A DNA stretch of 64,000 bases from Adineta steineri (Eukaryota > Rotifera > Eurotatoria > Adinetida > Adinetidae): NCBI GenBank assembly GCA_905250115.1, contig CAJNOI010000352.1, positions 1,874 to 65,873 on the forward strand. The letters run 5' to 3'. Positions 33,520 through 46,052 of this stretch are shown piece by piece. The first letter of the stretch is position 1, and every line of letters starts with the position of its first letter. The notes under the pieces were generated by a model, which saw only the letters and a list, made by a program, of their open reading frames with translations, had not been told where the DNA came from and searched no databases. The translations under genes were made by a program, and so were the position numbers.

Positions 33520-36500
33520 TTAACTTTCTTCTTCGTCTTCCCCTTCTGTTTCGGTTTGTTGTAACCAAGAAAAAAAACTTTTCGTAGACCTTTTAATAGC
33601 AGCATGTCCTAGACAAAAAAAACGTATATGATTGTCTTCTAAAAAAATATAATTTACCTTCAGTATCAGATGGATCGGGTTGGTCGAGCCAATCATAAAA
33701 TGTATCTTCACTTATACATTCTTCATCATAAAATATATGAAATAATTGTCGAGCCATTTCTATAAAAATAAAAATTTATCTTCTATCAATAATAATATTA
33801 ATTTCATATTATTTAACATACTTGGTGGATTTCCAAGTTTATTAACAAAATTTTGAATAGCATAAACAGCTTCAAGTTCTACTTCTGGGTCATGTTCAAT
33901 AATATCATTGAGTATAGTCATTCGTTCTCTTGCAATATCTTCTTGAATTTTCTTTTGTGAACTATGAGTATCTAAACATGCTTCCAAATAAGATAAAACA
34001 ATATTTCGAATACAAAATTTTTCATGTGGATCCATATGCTATTTAAAAATTAGTAGAAAAACAGTTCAAAATTTAATTATTTTAATTTTCTTACTTCAGA
34101 AATATATGTAATAATTTCCTGATCAGTTACTGTTGTACCTTGATCATTAACAGATTTAAATAATTTAACAAGTTGAGAATCAGCACGTGGAGAAACATTT
34201 TCTTTTGTTTGAACTGTTAAAGGTTCATTTTCAGGTGTAGCAAATAACCAATCATATGCTTCCATAAATGAAGGATCAATACGATCAGATTTAAGTACAT
34301 CCTTAATAGATATACCAGATGTTTGCCAGAATTCTTGTAAACGTGATTGAGACTAAAAATAGATGAAAACAATCAATTACTTGAAGCATATTAGAAATAA
34401 ATTTTACCGAAAATTCCGTTGCATAGTGAATAATATATTGAAATAATTCGTTCGATATATCTTCTGGGACAGATTGTAAAATTGGTTTTATTAATGACAT
34501 ATTTGAAGTTGAACCACCAATAAATGCACCTTAAAATTTCAAGAAAATATTTTAATTAAATGAGGAAAAAAGAAATCACTTAACATACCAATTATTTCAC
34601 CAAAATACTGCCAGATTTCAGGAACGTCAACTGCATAATCAACTGCAACTTCAAGAATCATTTTAAAACTAAGAAAAAAAAATATTTCGATTTTTTGTTT
34701 TTGCTTTTTCTAATAAAACATACCCTGAAATAAAAGCGTCAGTAGATATAATGCTTCCATTAAGTGTAGCATTAAGTAAATGTCCAGCACCTTGTCGAGC
34801 TAGTGGTTTAGCTTCTAAATTATTCTTAAATAATTCTCGAACAATAATTGCTTGTTGATCATGGCTTGGTGTGTAAAAAGCAAATAAATCTTGCAATCCT
34901 TCCTAATATTTCAAATAGAAAAAATATTTTTTTCCAAAAGAAAAACAAAAATCTTTACTTTAACAGGTCGATCGCTAAATAATGGATACTTTTCAGTATA
35001 TTCTTCAACAAGTGAATGAACACGAGCTTGAGTTTGTTCTCCTTCAAATGAAGCATTGATTAGACCTTAATTAATTACTTTATAAATACTTTACTCGTTT
35101 GAGGTGTTACACTAGAAATCGATGTGAGTTCACTGACACTTGATGCATGTGATATATTACAAGATTCTTTACGGCAAATATTAAATGAATCTTCACATGA
35201 AATTGTTATAGATGAACTAACAGAAGCATCTACTGAACTATTTATTCCACTAGCAGTAATTGTTTTTCGTAAAGATTGTAAAGCATTTTCACGATCACGA
35301 TGACTATGCTCACGTGCTAGTTCCTAAAAAAGTCAGAAATGAAAATATTTGAAAAAGAATTGCATTCTTTCTTACAAATGGTGATTGACCTTGAAGAGGA
35401 TACGATAGATCATCTTGAGAGGAACTAATTTCAATTTTTACTTGTTGAACTGGTTCAGCAGGTGATTTATTAGCACTAAAATGAATTTAAATAATCTTGT
35501 CTATGACTTATTTAATTTACTTACCGTTCAGCTAATAAACGAGCTTGTTCAAGTCTTATTTCGATTTCAGATCGTTCTGCCCATGAACGTTTTGGTGCTA
35601 AACCAACAGTCTATAAAAATACATCAATTTGTTTTTATTCGATATTATTATATCTATTTAATTACTGCTTGTTTTTGACTTTGTTTATCATTTGATTGTA
35701 ATAGTTCTAATACGCTAACATTTAAACTATTTTCTACTTTATCTTCACTATTTCTAGGATGAGCAGTACCAGTTGTAGTGCCATGAAGTTGTTGTTGATC
35801 GCGATCTTGTCCAAGACTTTCATAAATCGTTGTCGGATTTGCTTCTTCGACAGGATGAGCAACCCATGAAGCCTAATCGATTATTTATCTCTATTGAATT
35901 TAAACTTTTTATTTAACAACTTACTCGTCTTAATTCTAAAAGCTCATGTATCATAGAATAAATACGTTCTGATGTTCTACGTTCTTTATTAATATTATCT
36001 AATTCACGATAATATTTATCCAATTTGGATTCATTTGAAGACTATGAAATAACAATGATAATTCAATAGAATAAAAACATACGTTTTCACTGACTTTATC
36101 ATCAAGTTCTTTACCAATCGTATGTAAGAGACAGCATAAAAATTCAAGATTTTCTTCACCAGGTTTACCAAAAAGTAAATATTCAATACAACCATAGATA
36201 ATATTATCAGTTAACATTTGTAATTTAAATAATTCACCAATAAAACTAAAATTCGAATTTGAAAAATGTTCTAGACTTTGTTTATTAATTAATAAATATA
36301 CTTACAAAATATTTCCTAATTTTCTTAATTTAGCTTTAATAAGATCTTCTTCTAATTTTTCAGCTTCTTCTGCACGTTGTTTTTGATCGGTAATAGCTCC
36401 TAGTTCATTTTTTCGTTTTTCATAGCCAATTTCTTGACGATAATCATTTTCGAATTCTGTTTGACAACGTGTTAATAATATTTGACGAAAAGAATATGTT

Positions 36501-37789
36501 ACTGTTTTACCATCTTGACCGAGTGCAGTTACTCGTTTCTTCAAGTAAAAGAAAAAAAAAGAAATAACATCATCAAAATTAAATAAAAAACAAACTTTTT
36601 GAAATTGTCTACATAATTTAGCGTATAGAGAACAAAATGCTGGTTCATCAACAGCCTAAAATTAAAAAAAAATATAAATTTTATTTAATAAAAAAAAATG
36701 ATAATTTACTTTTAAAAAAAATATATCAATCATTCCTTTTAACTGTTCATAACGATCGATTTCTAACGTTTCAAGTTGTTTTTGTATTTTATCATATGTT
36801 TGTGTCGTAAGTTTATTTAAACTTGATTTAATAACACGTAATACTTTATTATTCATATCAGATGTGCTTATATCCATCAGTGGTTGAACAGGACTTTTTC
36901 CTTGATGACTAAAATCAGGTTCATTTAATAAATGAACTGCTGGTTTATGTCGTGAATTAATTGTACTAGTTGTTGAATTTTTTCGACTACCTCTCAATGA
37001 TGGATTATCGTATGGAGATAATTGTTGATGATATTGAAGATTTACATCACCTTGTCTATTTACACCTGTATACAAATATGAAAAACAACTAATTTCATGC
37101 CAAATAATAACAATATTCAGGATTATTAGTCATCCTGGTAATGTACTAATTAGAGAAGTGCACATAGAAAATTTAGGATGTGGGTTTTATATTCATCTCA
37201 TAACTATAGCGATAGCCACACCCACACCCCACACCCCACACCCAACGCAATTAAAACACTTACGCCGTGAATCGACGATAAATAATTTCGAAACAAAAGG
37301 TGAAGGATCTTGTTGAAGTATGATATTTGGTAGTTTAACAAGTTCTTTTTTTATTCGAAGTAATTTTTGTTTAGATTCCTTTAAATTAATCTCATCGATT
37401 ACATTTTCTTGTTTAATTCGTGTCAACTGTGGAGATAAATCAGTGAATTCAAATTCTAATTCACTAATATATTCCGAAACGTATGTGAGAAATAAATCTC
37501 TTGCTTCATCTGCTGCTCTTCGGATTTTATTAACTGATCTACGTTCCCAATCATCAATTTGTTTTGCTAAAAAATGATTTAGTGGTTCAGTTTTTTGCTT
37601 AGTTAATATTTGTACAACATTTTTACGCTCATTTGTTATTGTGTCCACTTGTCTATTAAGTCCTCGACGATGATCTTTCAAATGATCAAAGCTAAAACGT
37701 TGTGAACAACCTTCACATGCATATAAAACATTTGCTTGTTCACACGTAACACAATGAACTTTTCCAGTTGTTTCTACTGCTGTTGTCAT
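33520..37789 (-). CDS. eIF4G-like translation initiation scaffold with N-terminal B-box exon
   Basis: A multi-exon gene with about a dozen short introns and no frame break. Exon 1 (37789-37264) starts MTTAVETTGKVHCVTCEQAN, a B-box-type zinc finger (CVTC, CEGC, then H residues) followed by a predicted coiled coil. After an intron (37263-37066) come a Ser-rich linker, a MIF4G domain (KVLRVIKSSLNKLT, DRYEQLKGMIDIFF, LGNI then FIGELFKLQMLTDNII), a long linker, an MA3-type region (about 35080-34560) and a W2 domain ending SFFSWLQQTETEGEDEEES-stop. This is the MIF4G-MA3-W2 order of eIF4G, which bridges eIF4E, eIF4A and eIF3. Phase is kept across the B-box/eIF4G intron (CGGC plus GTGTA), so a fused product is possible. 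The usual long N-terminal region with the eIF4E-binding YxxxxL motif was not seen. One intron near 35060 is only about 29 nt. The B-box exon may belong to a separate transcript. Confidence 0.8.
37176..37245. repeat. Telomere-like hairpin in the B-box/eIF4G intron
   Basis: aggatgtggg, a spacer of about 25 bp, then a long C arm gccacacccacaccccacac and cccacacccaacg. It lies wholly within the intron 37066-37263. Confidence 0.8.
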
Positions 37790-38939
37790 GAGTCTAATAG
37801 TTTGATTCTAAAGGTATGTACGTTTGAGAATATAAAAACGAACACAATGATCACGTGTAGTCATTGTTTTTAGGAGTCCAACGGATTAAGAGAAAATATG
37901 GATATCGTTAAAGAGGCACAATAGGTGAGGTAGGATTGGTTATCGATATCATAAAAAGAAACGGTTTCATTGTTGTATTGATTGATCGTACTATACTGTT
38001 TGATATAAAGAAAAAATATCTTACAATTACTTTGTTTATACCTGATTCATTTTTATAATTAAAAATCATTGTCAAGCGAAGCCAAGGCTATAACAGATAA
38101 TATGGTGTTTAGAATAATATTTATTCAGGTAACATGATATAATATAAGAATAGAATATATCAGAAAATGTAAATCATATAATAAAATCGAATCTATATAA
38201 TTATAAGGTACATACACATCGATGTATTAGAAGACGTAGTAGATACAAGTAGCGTTCATCGAAAGTCGATTCACTTGGCCCTAGACTGTCGCGGTCTACA
38301 TGCTAATATACCTGTATTTAGATACGAATGAGAGTTAATCAAGATTAGTTTTGATTCTCAGCAGAAAATCAAATTGAATTTCTACCTTATCTAAAATCAA
38401 GCATTTTCTAAAAGTTTCATATTTGACGAATGAATAATAAAGTTTTAAAATGCTTTAGCTTTATTACAGTCAATTTTATAAAAAATAAGATTTCAAAACA
38501 AAAACTACAGCGGAGATCTCTTTATCATTGTATATCAAAATTGATTTTGAACTCTCTTATCTATATGCACTATAGCAAGACTATTAAACTTACAAATTCA
38601 TTAAAATGTTTTGCAATAATGCAACTACTAGACTTTTAATATGATCAAATTACAATGCGCATGTTTTTAAGCTTCTCATTATTGGTCTTATTTTAATAAG
38701 TCGTCGTACAGGACGTTTCGGTACATCATTGTTTTTTTCAAACATGTGTTAGAAATATTTGTCGATGATGATAAATAACATGCTATAGAAAAATAGGTGA
38801 AATTGTTTTTCAAAGCTTTAGAATACTCTGTACACGAACGTTTCGTTTTTTTGTTATTAATATTATTTTCATCTTTCTTCGTATTAAAAGTAAATTGGCT
38901 TTGGCACACTATTTTAATTTATTGAATAAAATAATGATC

Positions 38940-39100
38940 TATATATAATTAAGAAATATTTCATATATTTAAGTTCGCGCCCTTTTGATACCATTATATA
39001 AAATATTATATATATATATATATATAATTAAGAAATATTTTAGATATTTAAGTTAGCGCTCTACTCATACGATTGAATAAAATATTATATATTAAATATT
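38940..39100. repeat. AT-rich tandem duplication of about 80 bp
   Basis: Two copies of ataattaagaaatattt, atatttaagtt and gcgc, followed by ataaaatattatat, separated by an (AT)n run at about 39008-39027. Confidence 0.65.
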
Positions 39101-39167
39101 ATGCTATTCAAATAAAACGATAATAGCAAATAAAATTATATTATCAAAAATATACCATAGTTACATG

Positions 39168-39305
39168 GTTATTTGCGCCAAAAAACTGGTTAAATGTGCC
39201 AAAAAAATGGTCACTTGTGCCAAAGAATGGTCATTTGCGCCTAAAAAATGGTCAAATGTGCCAAAAAAATGGTCATTTGTGCCTAAAAAATGGTCACTTG
39301 TGCCA
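39168..39305. repeat. 22-23 bp minisatellite
   Basis: Six to seven units of the type aaaaaatggtcatttgtgcc, with alternating cacttgtgcc, atttgcgcc and aaatgtgcc endings. Confidence 0.85.
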
Positions 39306-39614
39306 TGTTACCGACAAAAATAATACATGTAAAAAGATAATTCCCGTTTCTAGACCCTATCCTTTTCAGTCTAGGGAAAAGCTCAGTAATAAGATTCAGA
39401 TATGACTAGAGAGCTACATATATATATATTGAAATGAATGATAAATCAGTTACGTCGGGGCAAAAGACTTGGATAACTACACTGATCATTTTCAATTTTA
39501 TTATATTAATTAGTTGTGCAGCAAAATTCTGCTAGATATTTTGAATTTAATTGAATTGATTTCTGTATGAAGCTGTTGTATAAAACTTACTTCGGTTTAT
39601 CTTCACTATCTTCT

Positions 39615-39665
39615 TGAAGGTGTGGAGGTGGAGAGTGATGCAGTATCGATATCCACAACCACGAA
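39615..39665. repeat. Degenerate telomere-like hairpin
   Basis: ttgaaggtgtggaggtgg, then atatccacaaccac. The 5' flank ttga fits the family but the arms are diverged. Confidence 0.4.
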
Positions 39666-40076
39666 AAGAATACAAAAGAAAAAATTGAGTTTTCGATTTT
39701 TTTATCTCGTTCTTACTATATAATCTATTTGAAAGAAAATGAAAACTAAACTTCAGTAATTATTCAGTTCGACGTAAAACAAGATCGCCTATTCTCATCG
39801 GTAAATGTAAAAATTCTTTTATCGAATTAAATTTCTATAATTTCGATGCTTTTTTTACATCAAATATATATTTGTTTATTTTTTGTCTTTTAATTGTTGT
39901 CAATATTATATTTTAAGGCACCTATTTAAGCGCTAAGTAATTTATATAAATTCTCAACGAAAACATTTAGTTTTCTAGGCAAAATGCTGAAAAAAGACCA
40001 AGTAAATAAATAGTTTTTGTGAATCAAAAAATTAACTTTTGTTAAGTAATAAATATGGAAGTGTATAAAACTGTTC

Positions 40077-40113
40077 GGTGTGAGTGTGGTTCGAATACAA
40101 TACCCACACCTTC
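40077..40113. repeat. Telomere-like hairpin
   Basis: cggtgtgagtgtgg, spacer ttcgaatacaa, then tacccacaccttc, followed by aagatgg. It is the shortest clear member. Confidence 0.65.
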
Positions 40114-40469
40114 AAGATGGTTTTTTACTTGCTAAAATGTGTTTTTAACCGATAAATTCAATAAATTTACCTAATAGTTAGAAATTTAACATATATATCA
40201 ATTAATACACTTAGAAAAATTTTCAAAGACGGAGAAATATTATTTTAAATGAGCATTCAATAAATTCATCGAACATTCAACTTACTTCCCGAGTACATAC
40301 AAATTTTACTTAGCAGTTGTATATTTTTATTTAGCAATTAAATATGTGCCATATTTTAATGTCGAAGATGTTTGATTCTAATCAATAGGCTGGAACCTTT
40401 AACAAAATAATGAAACGAATTTTATACGGCCACCTTCAGATCTCCGAAATAGAATAGGAGACGTTTTGT

Positions 40470-40545
40470 TTTGAGGATTGATGTGGATATGAGTTTTTCA
40501 CTTACTTTCATCTGTAAATACATTCTCATCTACCCATATCGATAT
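40470..40545. repeat. Degenerate telomere-like hairpin
   Basis: ttgaggattgatgtggatat then, after a spacer, cattctcatctacccatatc. Weak. Confidence 0.4.
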
Positions 40546-41424
40546 TCCAATTTACATTGTATTTGTCCAAATTATAGATTATCAGGATCAATCATATTTG
40601 AGAAAAAACTAAAAGAGAACATCTGAAAAATGGTGTAATCGATATTCACGTATTTGTTGATTTTTAGTTATTTTTGAAAACACATTATATCATGTTGGTA
40701 CATTTTCGACTACAATCAAGATTTATATACTATAGTGAGCACACTTTTGCATTATTGACAATTTGAAAGCTTTTTATAGATATATCTACAAGATATTCTT
40801 CCAACTATTTGAGAGGAAAATTCATAAAAAAGTTTTTCGACGAAGAATGCAAGACAAATGAAGGAACTTCTATCAGGTTTCAACCGATGAATTTCCGATT
40901 TTTTTCGAATCACTCTTTTATTAGTGCAGACAAAAATAATATACAGGTGTTACCATAATTCTCATGATCGTTCTTTTTTTTTATCTAAGTCTAATTAAAA
41001 TTACCATATAACATTTTTTATTTTTTTATATCATTATGATGAATATCATCAACTCGTATCTTAATTATAACTATTACATATTCACATCAAACTAATGAAT
41101 TCATGATTTTCTACTTCTACTCGTAAATCTAGCGTATTTTATATCTGACATGAGTTGTGCTTTTGATGTCTGGAAAAAGATTTTGCTAGAAATTTCGATT
41201 GAAGTAAAACTAGTAATCGTTCATTAGATTATCAAGGATATTTCGAATAAACTCTGACTGAATGGATAAAAGAATGATAAAATCAACTATATTATTCTTT
41301 ATTGAGATAAATAAAATATACAGTTGTAAGTAAAGATATAATGACATTTAGACAACGAGAGAAGTTAATATTCTATATGGAAGATTTTTAGCTCACATAT
41401 CGTGTTCTAAGTCAATGTTAATAG

Positions 41425-42498
41425 TTAATTATGTCTCGGCCAAATTTGTCTTTTCTTGCATAATATCTTCTTAATATTTTGACGATAAGTTGAAGAAGAA
41501 AAATAATAAATGTAGAAACTAGTACATAAAGGTGTACAACTGATAACGTAGATTAAAGTTACGAAGAACCCTTTTATTGCTTGGCTCATATCACTTCTTA
41601 TGTAGTTCACTGTTGCTTGTGTGTAGATGAACTGGATGCATTGGGGAACAGTTGCAAAAGCATAGCATAATATTTCTAAAATTAACATCACCGAAAATTG
41701 TGTATCAATACGTTGTTTGCTTGTCTTCATTGCCTGCTGTGTATCGTTTTGTTGTATGATAGTATGATTACCGTTATTATTGTTTGGTATACCAGTATTC
41801 ATAGAAGCAGTATGTGCTGTTGTACCAACGTTGACAACAGCCGTTCTATTACGGACGCTAGCGTGTTGAACACTTTTAAGATTGTAGTATGTAAGAACAC
41901 CAAATATAAGCAGCAGACTAAGAGATGCGAACATATTAAGAAATACACCAAGAAAGTACGAACTATATATAAAGTAGAATGTTGAATCATAAATACATAT
42001 TGGATAACCGAAACTATTGTCGATGTACCAATAAAGTAAGTCAGGAATTGCTAACAGAAGCGATATCAATGTAATAATTGTGACCGAAATTGTTGCCACC
42101 TTCATTGAACTTCGTTGTCGAAGTCGAGCATTACGACTAGTGGCATGATATCGATCGATGGATGCTAAACAAAGTGCTAGAACCAAGAGGGTATAACCGA
42201 CATCACCAGAATAATTTACCAATTTACACCACCAAAGATAAGTTTCTGTGCCATTCTTACCATTAAAAGAATCAACAACATACGGTAGCATATATAAGAG
42301 AATTGCAAAAAGGTTAGCTGTCTGCGTTGCCAGAAGATATATAGAACATGGATTAGCTCTATACTTTTTTGATGAAAATAGTATAATATTAATGGAATTA
42401 CCAAAAAGACCAGTGATAATTATACAGAGAGAACCATACATATAAATTTGGTTAGAAATGAAATTTATTGTATCGATGGTTGACGACGACGACGACAT
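41425..42498 (-). CDS. Rhodopsin-type G-protein-coupled receptor
   Basis: An intronless 357-residue protein with seven hydrophobic segments. Family signs: GN in TM1 (TGLFGNSINIIL, residues 29-40), DRY after TM3 (residues 115-117, ASIDRYHATS), and Cys91 with Cys168 placed for the TM3/ECL2 disulfide. The third intracellular loop is long and Asn/Thr-rich (about residues 215-265). The canonical NPxxY of TM7 is replaced by a CTPLCTSFYIYYF stretch. The layout fits invertebrate peptide-type orphan receptors, a group strongly expanded in rotifers. The ligand is unknown. The start ATG precedes a Ser run (MSSSSS), and the gene ends RQIWPRHN-stop. No neighbour suggests a pathway. Confidence 0.85.
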   Translation of the reverse strand: MSSSSSTIDTINFISNQIYMYGSLCIIITGLFGNSINIILFSSKKYRANPCSIYLLATQTANLFAILLYMLPYVVDSFNGKNGTETYLWWCKLVNYSGDVGYTLLVLALCLASIDRYHATSRNARLRQRSSMKVATISVTIITLISLLLAIPDLLYWYIDNSFGYPICIYDSTFYFIYSSYFLGVFLNMFASLSLLLIFGVLTYYNLKSVQHASVRNRTAVVNVGTTAHTASMNTGIPNNNNGNHTIIQQNDTQQAMKTSKQRIDTQFSVMLILEILCYAFATVPQCIQFIYTQATVNYIRSDMSQAIKGFFVTLIYVISCTPLCTSFYIYYFSSSTYRQNIKKILCKKRQIWPRHN

Positions 42499-43291
42499 AT
42501 TTTCGAATGGAAATTAATATAATGATACACTCTCTCTTCCAATTAGTTCTCTAATAAAATAATGCTTTCAACCGAAAATGAAATTTTTAATTGACGGGCT
42601 TTTAGATTTATATGTTAGCGTAGAAAATCTATTTTCCTGATTTTCCAAAATACAAATTAGTTACAATAATAATTGTTCTTGCATCATCGATGTGTAAAAA
42701 GTGTTTCATCCTTATTTTTTACACAAAGTACTTTGCAGATAATTATGAACATAATTTTTATTCTTTTCTTAGAGCTTTCGAGATAATTAGATTTTTAACA
42801 GAAAATTCAAAGGAATAAAATATTTTATAAAGCGGAAAAAAACAAAAAATTATATGGTTTTTGCAGGCGACGCAATTTGTTTCATCATATTCTTCTTAAT
42901 GTGTAATAAATTGTTTTCTTGAGAGAAGATTTACAAGCCCTGGGTCAAGTTGTTTTACACTAAATTTATAATCTTTATGTGAACTATGTCTTTCATAGAT
43001 CTGAAAACTTTTAAATTCATTCTTCTATCATCATATAGGGTATTCTCTAATACTACTGTTTCACTTTTGATGATATATTCTCGAAAAAAACAAGATCAAT
43101 TTAAAATAATGGAAAGATCGTTATAACTGCATTAGTTTCTATTAATGTAATGACGGAAACAAGAAAAAGAAAAGCAAATACACAGTGTGTGGATCAAATT
43201 CCACTATTATCTGTAAAACTGATTCTTTTCTCATGTCTATCATTTCATTCAATCTATATCAATGTCCTGTATGAACAGTTTTTAATCACCA
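42499..43291. other. Intergenic stretch
   Basis: Nothing recognised between the receptor and the methyltransferase. Confidence 0.5.
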
Positions 43292-44281
43292 TTAACAAAT
43301 TTCGGTAAGATTCATCTTCATCCAATACAAATGTGTTGGCCATGTTGTAAGAGCCTCTCTTTCAGGCAAAATGTTACACATATCGGTAGTTGGAATGTAT
43401 CCACGTCGGGTGAAATATTTTAAAAGATATCGTAGACGATCATAAAAACGTGCACCAATATCCCATTCGACAAGAATGACAGGAATATTCACTGAATCAA
43501 AAATTTGATTTCCAGCTTGACAAAGATACGTCTCTGCCCATTGAATATCAATTTTCATCACAGCATGTTGAATATTCTTTGCTTTTAACACCGGTAGAAT
43601 ATCATTAAATTGAATTGTTTTCACGACATAAATATCGTTATAATCCGATTGATTAACTGTACTATTTGTAATCACTGCTTGTGAACCAATATTGAATGGA
43701 TTAGATTTCATTTGGAAATAACGGCCAGTTTCTAAGTAAATCGCATTACCTAGAAGTGTCACTTTATCGTGAAGTTTTTCAATTTGAATTGCTTTACGAA
43801 TTCGATCGATATTTGGTTTAAAACATTCGATTGATATTACATATCTTCCAGAGGAAGCTGCGAACATTGTATACGTTCCAACATTTGCTCCTACATCGAT
43901 GAAATTCATTTGAGGATATTTTTTCATAAACTGTAATAATCTATGCAGAAGATCTTCTTCCCAGATTTTTTGCATAAACATTCTTCTGCTAACTGCATCT
44001 CGAAAATCATGAAGACAGATTGTTGTTTGAATGACGAACAAACGTTTTGTTTTAATACACGTGTAATTTTCTTTCGTTTCACTTCGTAGATCAACGATAT
44101 TTACGTTTGGAGATAAGTTCAATATTGGAAAGATCACCGGTACGTCTATTCTAGTAATGGTTGTTGGAACGGTTAATATCTTTTGCGGATAATAAACGAT
44201 ACTTAGTACGATTATAACCAATATAAAAAATATCAAACGACACTTTTGTCGAAAGAAGAATTTAGATAGGGAAAACTGCAT
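43292..44281 (-). CDS. FkbM-family methyltransferase with membrane anchor
   Basis: 329 residues. Residues 15-31 are hydrophobic (RLIFFILVIIVLSIVYY), predicting a type II anchor. The SAM-binding loop is at about residues 127-139 (NFIDVGANVGTYT), followed by the acidic strand end SIECFKPN, as in class I methyltransferases of the FkbM type. The later part VMKIDIQWAETYL and ILVEWDIGAR fits the family. FkbM proteins methylate sugars or other small substrates, and animal members are often Golgi-type. The gene is a single exon and complete. The substrate is unknown. Confidence 0.8.
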   Translation of the reverse strand: MQFSLSKFFFRQKCRLIFFILVIIVLSIVYYPQKILTVPTTITRIDVPVIFPILNLSPNVNIVDLRSETKENYTCIKTKRLFVIQTTICLHDFRDAVSRRMFMQKIWEEDLLHRLLQFMKKYPQMNFIDVGANVGTYTMFAASSGRYVISIECFKPNIDRIRKAIQIEKLHDKVTLLGNAIYLETGRYFQMKSNPFNIGSQAVITNSTVNQSDYNDIYVVKTIQFNDILPVLKAKNIQHAVMKIDIQWAETYLCQAGNQIFDSVNIPVILVEWDIGARFYDRLRYLLKYFTRRGYIPTTDMCNILPEREALTTWPTHLYWMKMNLTEIC

Positions 44282-44429
44282 TACAACTTTACTATTGTTA
44301 CAGATTAAGAATAGTTGTTTATGTCACGAATACCAACCAAGTGTTGTTTTGAAACGAATGTTTGTATTGGTTTATATCACTAAAGGAAAATAACTCGATA
44401 ATTTCACTTAACATATATTTCTCATTAGA

Positions 44430-44468
44430 AAGGGTGTGGGTGTTTCATTAGTTTCACATTCACATCCA
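44430..44468. repeat. Telomere-like hairpin
   Basis: agggtgtgggtgtttcattag, then tttcacattcacatcc. About 150 bp upstream of the FkbM start codon. Confidence 0.65.
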
Positions 44469-44928
44469 ACTTGAACGTACCTCTATCAATGATCAAAAAA
44501 TCAGCTTATTTGTTATACATAGATTATCTTTCTCAGAATATTAAAACTAAGTCAATCTTCAAGGAGTTTTTTGAGAAATTCTAAATAGTTTATCAGATAA
44601 AAAGAGATATTTGACTGAAATTGAAAATCATCTGAGTTTATGTTATAAAATAAAGTAAAATAAAAAGAATTGAATTAATACTCACTACTGTGTACTTGCC
44701 AACTGAAAATAATGTGTGTGTTTGTCGAACAATTTTGTCGTTTCTCCTCGTTTTTCTTGCATTGATCTTCAAGAGAATGCGACAGCTAAATTCTTTGTCC
44801 AAAACAAATATAAGTTATACAGTAACGAGAAAAGAACAATGTCACGAGTTTTGAAAACAATTTCAACCATCTGTTTATCAATATGAGTTGAATAGGAAAC
44901 AAAACTAATTCATTTGCAGATTTATTAA

Positions 44929-44983
44929 TGGGATGTGGGTAAAGAGTATACGCTCATATCCATCCATCCACATACACATTCTC
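44929..44983. repeat. Telomere-like hairpin
   Basis: gggatgtgggtaaagagtat, then catccatccacatacacatt and ctcaaga. Confidence 0.6.
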
Positions 44984-45439
44984 AAGAAACAGAAAACTGA
45001 ATTTTAATCTGATTATCATGACTCAAATGATGAAAAAAAATTGTCATTCTTTTACTTATTTTTTTGTGTCAAATGCAAGAGAATGTGTGACATGAAAAAG
45101 TTAAAATAAATATTTGAAAGAGTGATAAGTATTTTGTATATTCTCGATTGTTTGTTATATACTCTGCATGCTAATATTTATTTGAATGCATTTCGGATCT
45201 CGAAAATAATTTTTTTTATTTTTCACCATGACACAAAACAAATACTTAGTTTTGATTATGCAAAAGATCTCTAGTCAGTTTAGTATAGCGAAAAGAAATG
45301 GAAGGAGTTTCAGCAAATTCATTTCAAATATTAGATCAAGAGATGACAAAAGATGAATGGATCAGGAATGCATATGTTTCATTAAATTTATCTTATCAAA
45401 TTATTGAATATTTTTATCTCTCGGATGTAACTGTAAATA

Positions 45440-45502
45440 GGATGCGTGGGAGATAGAGTAATAAATTATCTTTACCCACATCCTCACTGCCCTCACGCTC
45501 TC
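45440..45502. repeat. Telomere-like hairpin
   Basis: ggatgcgtgggagatagagt, an AT spacer, then tacccacatcctcactgccc and tcacgctctc. Confidence 0.55.
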
Positions 45503-45752
45503 AGGAACATAGAATACATCGGTGAAGCAACATGGAAGTCTACGCTTTGATTACATTCAATCTCCGATAACTTTGTTTTCCTCGAAGAGAAAATTTTCTA
45601 TTTTTATAAAACCTACCTGAGTTCTGTTTAAGATTTTATTTATTTATTTTTATCTTATTTCTTTCTAAAGACTTCATAACTATCTCTGCTCGTTTCAGCA
45701 TTTTCACCAATGATATATATATATTTTAGTAAAACAATATTGCCAAATGAAT

Positions 45753-46052
45753 ATTAGGATTGCAATCTCATATTATATTATTGGATACAAAATAAAAGGC
45801 ATTTGATCATTTTTTTGAGTAACTATTAAAAAGAACAAGATAAACAACTGAGATTACCGCGAGTATTCGTGAAAATACACACAATATACGAAGTTAATCG
45901 ATAGTTCATGTCTCGCTCTTCCGAATGGTAAAAATTATAACTTTCCATCTTGTTCTTCTTAAAAGTAATTCAAAAAATGATCAAATGTCTTTTATTTTGA
46001 ATCTTATAATAGTGATATTACGATGCAAAAAATAATGAGATGCATTGCAATT
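45753..46052. mobile_element. Palindromic MITE of about 300 bp
   Basis: The left arm (gattgcaatctcat, ttggatacaaaataaaag, catttgatcatttttt, aaaaagaacaaga) is mirrored by tcttgttcttcttaaaag, aaaaaatgatcaaatgtc, ttttattttgaatc and gagatgcattgcaatt. Non-coding; superfamily unknown. Confidence 0.75.

Larger units (their letters stand above)
37790..41424. other. Gene-free stretch with small repeats and weak hairpins
   Basis: No exon recognised. It holds an approximately 80-bp tandem duplication, a 23-bp minisatellite and three telomere-like hairpins near 39615, 40077 and 40470. Confidence 0.55.

Noticed and set aside
39196..39405. Frame with KNGHLC repeats
   Set aside because: Translation of the 22-23 bp minisatellite.
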